The notes under the pieces were generated by a model. The model saw nothing but the letters and a program-made list of their open reading frames with translations, ran no database searches and had not been told where the DNA came from. A DNA stretch of 8,200 bases from Deltaproteobacteria bacterium (lineage in GTDB: Bacteria > Desulfobacterota > Dissulfuribacteria > Dissulfuribacterales > JALVPX01): positions 1 through 8,200 of the forward strand of contig JAMOVF010000102.1 in assembly GCA_027061625.1 (NCBI GenBank). Reading direction: 5' to 3'. The translations under genes were made by a program, and so were the position numbers. This document shows positions 4,935-8,200 of the stretch, piece by piece; positions within the stretch are counted from its first letter, which is position 1, and every line of letters begins with the position of its first letter.

Positions 4935-7742
4935 TTACTGCTTTTCCTGCTGAACATTCTCTTCCAAAGATTGGCCCAGCTCTGGTTTTACCTCCTCCAT
5001 CTCATAGGCCTCAATTATGTCACCCACCTTGATATCATTGAATTTTTCAAGGCCAATCCCGCACTCATAGCCGGCCTGTACCTCGCGGACGTCTTCTTTG
5101 AATCTCTTTAAAGAAGCTATCTTGCCTGTATATATAACCACGTTATCCCGCAGCAGGCGGGCATTGGCATTACGGGGAATAGTACCCTCGAGCACATAGC
5201 ATCCGGCCACAGTGCCCACTTTGGAGACCCGGAAGGTTTCTCTAACTTCTGCCTTGCCAAGGACCTTTTCACGATATTCTGGCTCCAGCATACCTACCAT
5301 GGCAGCCTTGACCTCATCTATGGCATTGTAGATGACATCGTAATAGCGAATATCAACATGCTCTTGTTCTGCCAAGCTCTTGGCGCTGGAAGTTGGCCTT
5401 ACATTAAATCCGATGATGATAGCATTAGAGGCAGAGGCTAGAAGAACATCTGACTCTGTAATTGCACCAATACTGCCGCGCACTATGTTTACGCGTACAT
5501 CTTTGGTGCTAAGCTTGGTAAGGGCATCTGAAAGTGCCTCCAAGGAACCTTGAACATCTGCCTTGATTAGAAGATTCAGTTCCTTTATTTCTGCTTCCTG
5601 GAGTTTTTCAAAAATGCTTTCCAAGCTCACCTTGCTGGCCTTGGCCAGTTCGGCTTCCCTAGCCTTCCTCTGCCTATATTCCGCAACTTCTCTTGCTTGT
5701 TTCTCATCCTTCAATACAACAAACTCATTTCCAGCCTCTGGAAGACCAGAAAGGCCCTGCACTTCAACTGGCGTAGAAGGCCCTGCGCTATCCACACGCT
5801 GTCCTTTGTCATTTATCATGGCTCGTACTTTTCCATGGTGCATACCGCAGACGATAGGATCGCCAACATATAAGGTACCTTCTGAAACAAGCACTGTAGC
5901 TACTGGGCCACGGCCTCTATCCAGCTTGGATTCTATGACATGGCCCCTGGCAGACTTTTTGGGATCTGCCTTGAGCTCTAAAATCTCTGCCTGGAGCCAA
6001 AGCATTTCCATCAGTTCATCTATGCCAATCTTTTTCTTAGCTGAAATATTTACAAATATGGTATCACCGCCCCAATCCTCAGGTATAACATCAAGCTCTG
6101 CAAGCTCCTGTTTCACCCTGTCTGGATTAGCGCCTGGTTTGTCTATTTTATTTACGGCAACTATTATGGGCACACCAGCTGCCCTGGCATGATCAATAGC
6201 CTCTTTTGTCTGGGCCATAACACCATCATCCGCAGCCACTACCAATATAACAATATCGGTTACTTGAGCGCCTCGGGAACGCATTGCAGTGAAGGCCTCA
6301 TGGCCTGGAGTGTCTAGGAAGGTAACCACATTTCCAGAAGGAAGCTGAACCTGATAAGCACCAATATGCTGGGTAATACCACCAGCCTCTTTTGCAGCAA
6401 CATCTGATTGGCGAATAGCATCCAGCAGAGAAGTCTTTCCATGGTCCACATGGCCCATGACAGTTACCACTGGTGGACGCTGTTGCAGCTCACCACTTGT
6501 AGCTTCCTCTTCTATTTTAATAAGATCTTCAGCAACGGCTTTCTTTTCCACTTCATATCCAAATTCTGATGCCACAAGGGCAGCAGTATCATAATCAAGA
6601 GTCTGATTAGCCGTAGCCATAACACCCAAGCCCATGAGTTTTACTATTACATCAGCTACCTTTACCCCCATGCGCTTTGCCAAATCACTTACTTGAATAG
6701 TTTCATAAATAGCAAATTTACGTTTTCCCGCCTTTGGTGGTGCTGTGGGAGTTTTAGCAGCTCCAGGCTGTTCCTTACCCTTTTTCTTTTTCTTGCCGGA
6801 AGTGGCAAGGGGAGCCTGAATTTCCAGCTCTTCTGGCTGGTTTACATCTATTTCCTCAGCCAAAAGCTTTGTAATGGGCTTCTGCCTTTCCTTTTTCTTT
6901 GGCTTGGTTTTTTTGCGCCGGGCAGGTCCTCTTATCTCAGATGCCTGCACCACCCTTTTGCCCTTCTTCTTGGTCTTTTTCTCTGCTGCAGGTGGAGCTG
7001 AGGCCCCTGCTTCAGGAACTGCTGAATGGGCTACAGGTTTTGTTTCCCTATGAACTGCTGCTTTTTTACGTTTTGGAGGAGCGGCTTTCTTTACTTCTTT
7101 TTTAGGAATTTCTATACGAGGCCTGTCTAAAATCTTTACAAATTGTTTTGGAGCCTTTACTGGAGGTGTCTTTGCTTCAGGTTCTGGCTTCTTGGCCTCC
7201 TCTTTTTTGGCTTCTACAACAGGCTCTGCAGTTTTCTGTTTTGCCTCTTCCTGTACCGTTTTTTCCGGCCTTTTTTCAACCTTTGCTTCCGATGCAGCCT
7301 CCGTTTCTTTAGGCCCTTTTTCAGCCTTTACTGGCTCTTTTTCATTCTTTTCCACAGCCACCTTTTCGGCAACCTTTTCATCTGACGGAGATTGCATCGG
7401 CTTTTCTGCATCTGTGGCCTTCTCAAAAGTTTCTTCCTGTCTCTCAGCCTCCTCCGGCTTTTTCACCTTTTTGAGCTTCACCTTTTTGAGCCGCACTACC
7501 GTATGCCGCCTGCGCACTACTGGCTTACGGGTACCATTTGCAGCCTCACCCTTGTTATTGCCACCGTCTGAAAAGGATTCTCCCTCGTTCTGAAGCTTTT
7601 TTCTGACTTCCTGGGCCTCATAGTCTTCGAGTGTACTCATGTAATTAACTATTGGATAACCCAGTTCTCTTATCCTGTCGGCCATCTCTTTGCTCGGTAT
7701 TCCAAACTCTTTGGCCAACTCATGCACTCTTATTTTTGCCAT
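4935..7742 (-). CDS. infB: Translation initiation factor IF-2
   Basis: IF2 is the GTPase that recruits fMet-tRNA to the 30S subunit and promotes subunit joining. At 935 residues it is slightly longer than E. coli IF2 (890). An N-terminal IF2_N helical domain (1-50) has RVHELAKEFGIPSKEM and the YMSTLED motif. It is followed by a lysine/glutamate/alanine/proline-rich, probably disordered linker (about 51-340). A second IF2_N domain (about 342-398) follows. The G domain has G1 GHVDHGKTS (430-438), G2 GGITQHIGAY (454-463), G3 DTPGHEAF (477-484), G4 NKID (531-534) and G5 SAKK (567-570). Domain II (about 595-680), the LLIKADVQGSLEAL domain III (about 724 on) and the C-terminal fMet-tRNA-binding domain (about 830-915, with ETFRVSKVGTVAGCYVLEG) complete it. 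ATG at 7742 lies 4 bases after the ylxR stop, with its AAGGAG site inside ylxR codons. No internal IF2-beta-type start was evident. Confidence 0.99.
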   Translation of the reverse strand: MAKIRVHELAKEFGIPSKEMADRIRELGYPIVNYMSTLEDYEAQEVRKKLQNEGESFSDGGNNKGEAANGTRKPVVRRRHTVVRLKKVKLKKVKKPEEAERQEETFEKATDAEKPMQSPSDEKVAEKVAVEKNEKEPVKAEKGPKETEAASEAKVEKRPEKTVQEEAKQKTAEPVVEAKKEEAKKPEPEAKTPPVKAPKQFVKILDRPRIEIPKKEVKKAAPPKRKKAAVHRETKPVAHSAVPEAGASAPPAAEKKTKKKGKRVVQASEIRGPARRKKTKPKKKERQKPITKLLAEEIDVNQPEELEIQAPLATSGKKKKKGKEQPGAAKTPTAPPKAGKRKFAIYETIQVSDLAKRMGVKVADVIVKLMGLGVMATANQTLDYDTAALVASEFGYEVEKKAVAEDLIKIEEEATSGELQQRPPVVTVMGHVDHGKTSLLDAIRQSDVAAKEAGGITQHIGAYQVQLPSGNVVTFLDTPGHEAFTAMRSRGAQVTDIVILVVAADDGVMAQTKEAIDHARAAGVPIIVAVNKIDKPGANPDRVKQELAELDVIPEDWGGDTIFVNISAKKKIGIDELMEMLWLQAEILELKADPKKSARGHVIESKLDRGRGPVATVLVSEGTLYVGDPIVCGMHHGKVRAMINDKGQRVDSAGPSTPVEVQGLSGLPEAGNEFVVLKDEKQAREVAEYRQRKAREAELAKASKVSLESIFEKLQEAEIKELNLLIKADVQGSLEALSDALTKLSTKDVRVNIVRGSIGAITESDVLLASASNAIIIGFNVRPTSSAKSLAEQEHVDIRYYDVIYNAIDEVKAAMVGMLEPEYREKVLGKAEVRETFRVSKVGTVAGCYVLEGTIPRNANARLLRDNVVIYTGKIASLKRFKEDVREVQAGYECGIGLEKFNDIKVGDIIEAYEMEEVKPELGQSLEENVQQEKQ
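7462..7491. repeat. Perfect tandem duplication of a 15-bp unit within infB
   Basis: Two identical adjacent copies of ttcacctttttgagc lie at 7462-7476 and 7477-7491. The unit is in frame (5 codons) and on the coding strand gives the tandem LKKVK-LKKVK at about residues 85-94 of IF2, at the start of the basic part of the linker. The two copies match at the nucleotide level over their full length, which suggests a recent slippage or duplication event rather than old convergent low complexity. Confidence 0.85.
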
Positions 7743-7746
7743 ATTT

Positions 7747-8037
7747 CTACTTTACTCCTTGCAGAGCCTCTTTTGCTTCTTTTCTATTCAAATCAAACAA
7801 ATTCAAGAATTTTACTTTTCTTCTGAATGCCCTGTCCAAGCATTTCCGTTCATTGGTCAATACCTTGGCCAGGCACTCTTGTTTATGACAGACATAGGCC
7901 CCGCGCCCCAAATATTTCTTCTTTTTATCTTCAAAAACCCCTTCTTCACGCATGGCCAATCTAATTAATTCATTCTTCGTGAAGGTATGCCTGCAAATTA
8001 TACAAGTTCTAATCGGAATGTGCTTTCTCTTGGCCAT
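7747..8037 (-). CDS. ylxR: YlxR family (DUF448) RNA-binding protein
   Basis: The product is 96 residues. YlxR proteins are small, basic, nucleic-acid-binding proteins encoded between nusA and infB; the Bacillus subtilis homologue has been linked to RNase P RNA (renamed RnpM) and to transcription control. Seen here: basic N-terminus MAKRKHIPIR, the RTCIICRHTFTKNELIRLA motif (10-28), GRGAYVCHKQECLAKV (44-59) with the pairs C12/C15 and C50/C55, and a basic helical end RRKVKFLNLFDL. The middle C-x-x-C is CIIC, where the family usually has CIGC. The ATG at 8037 has AGGAG (8044-8048) at 6 bases spacing and overlaps the end of the upstream reading frame by 29 bases. No ylxQ (L7Ae-like) gene follows, unlike in Bacillus; infB starts 4 bases later. 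Family assignment is firm; the role in this organism is inferred. Confidence 0.95.
   Translation of the reverse strand: MAKRKHIPIRTCIICRHTFTKNELIRLAMREEGVFEDKKKKYLGRGAYVCHKQECLAKVLTNERKCLDRAFRRKVKFLNLFDLNRKEAKEALQGVK
7754..7760 (-). promoter_or_regulatory. Shine-Dalgarno site of infB inside the ylxR coding end
   Basis: The minus strand reads AAGGAGT, about 12 bases before the infB ATG (7742). It is formed by the ylxR codons for Q-G-V near its C-terminus, so ribosomes finishing ylxR pass over the infB initiation site. The spacing is longer than optimal, which favours translational coupling. Confidence 0.65.
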
Positions 8038-8200
8038 TCCCTTCTCCTGCAGCTACAACCTGTTTTTCTGCAGATTCAACAGACCTTTCTTCTTCGGCCC
8101 AAGTAGAAGCTAATGCTTCCCCCTCAAACGGCTCCTCTTCCATAGGCTCAAGAGCCTGCTCTATTGCCTCTTCACCGCCCTTTTCTTCCAGAAGCTGTTT
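8009..8200 (-). CDS. nusA: C-terminal end of probable transcription termination/antitermination factor NusA (partial)
   Basis: Of the three minus-strand frames at the right edge, only one stays open from base 8200, giving 63 codons and a TAG at 8009-8011. The peptide begins KQLLEEKGGEEAIEQALEPM and ends GNGQEKAHSD. It is highly acidic (about 18 of 63 residues are Glu) and low in hydrophobics, so it reads as a disordered acidic tail rather than a folded domain. I assign it to NusA because nusA almost always precedes ylxR-infB, and because acidic C-terminal extensions are common in proteobacterial NusA; there is no diagnostic motif in the visible part. It overlaps ylxR by 29 bases. A different upstream gene cannot be excluded. 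Confidence 0.65.
   Translation of the reverse strand, partial: KQLLEEKGGEEAIEQALEPMEEEPFEGEALASTWAEEERSVESAEKQVVAAGEGNGQEKAHSD
8044..8048 (-). promoter_or_regulatory. Shine-Dalgarno site of ylxR inside the upstream gene
   Basis: AGGAG on the minus strand, with 6 bases before the ylxR ATG, within the last codons (A-G-E-G) of the probable nusA. Good spacing supports the 8037 start even though it creates a 29-base overlap. Confidence 0.7.

Noticed and set aside
5563..6192. 209-codon plus-strand open frame opposite the G domain and domain II of infB
   Set aside because: It lies wholly antisense to conserved IF2 codons, its Ser-rich translation shows no recognisable domain, and it has no convincing ribosome site. 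It is a shadow of minus-strand codon use.
7143..7593. Plus-strand frames with hydrophobic, membrane-like translations (Phe/Leu/Cys-rich)
   Set aside because: The apparent membrane character comes from reading the Lys/Glu-rich IF2 linker on the opposite strand, where AAA/GAA/AAG codons become TTT/TTC/CTT.
4935..7742. Internal translation start giving a shorter IF2 isoform
   Set aside because: Candidate internal methionines (for example near residues 116 and 358) lack a clear ribosome site on inspection, so I do not claim one.

Overview
The whole window is one compact minus-strand housekeeping operon. Reading right to left, in transcription order, it holds the 3' end of a probable nusA, ylxR (DUF448), infB, ylxP (DUF503), rbfA, an nrnA-like DHH/DHHA1 phosphoesterase, truB, rpsO and most of pnp, which runs off the left edge. 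There are no tRNAs, rRNAs, mobile elements, CRISPR arrays or plus-strand genes that I can support. Coding density is near total; the largest gap is 57 bases, between truB and rpsO.

The gene order (nusA-ylxR-infB-ylxP-rbfA-nrnA-truB-rpsO-pnp, with the DHH gene between rbfA and truB and no ylxQ) suggests a bacterium of the former Deltaproteobacteria (Desulfobacterota-like). This is an inference from gene order and general protein character. I cannot name a genus.

Layout: the right edge (8009-8200) encodes an acidic C-terminal tail, presumably of NusA, whose last codons overlap ylxR by 29 bases. ylxR (7747-8037) is followed after 4 bases by infB (4935-7742), which encodes a 935-residue IF2 with a long charged linker. 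ylxP (4635-4928), rbfA (4251-4631) and nrnA (3226-4248) follow with gaps of 2-6 bases. truB overlaps the end of nrnA. rpsO starts with GTG behind the strongest Shine-Dalgarno sequence in the window, after a short AT-only leader. pnp begins only 23 bases after the rpsO stop and is open for 634 codons to base 1, with its S1 domain cut off.

Functionally the cluster couples transcription elongation control (NusA), translation initiation (IF2), 30S maturation (RbfA, S15), tRNA modification (TruB, psi55) and RNA turnover (PNPase for long RNA, the NrnA-like enzyme for the short oligonucleotides or pAp left over). Several starts are non-ATG or ambiguous (rpsO GTG, nrnA GTG, possibly rbfA TTG), and most junctions look translationally coupled.

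I found no novel system. The points worth a second look are regulatory and structural: the rpsO leader, which can form two mutually exclusive A/U helices around its Shine-Dalgarno sequence; the very short rpsO-pnp junction with no room for an RNase III hairpin like that of E. coli; a perfect tandem 15-bp repeat in the infB linker; and a few unusual gene junctions.
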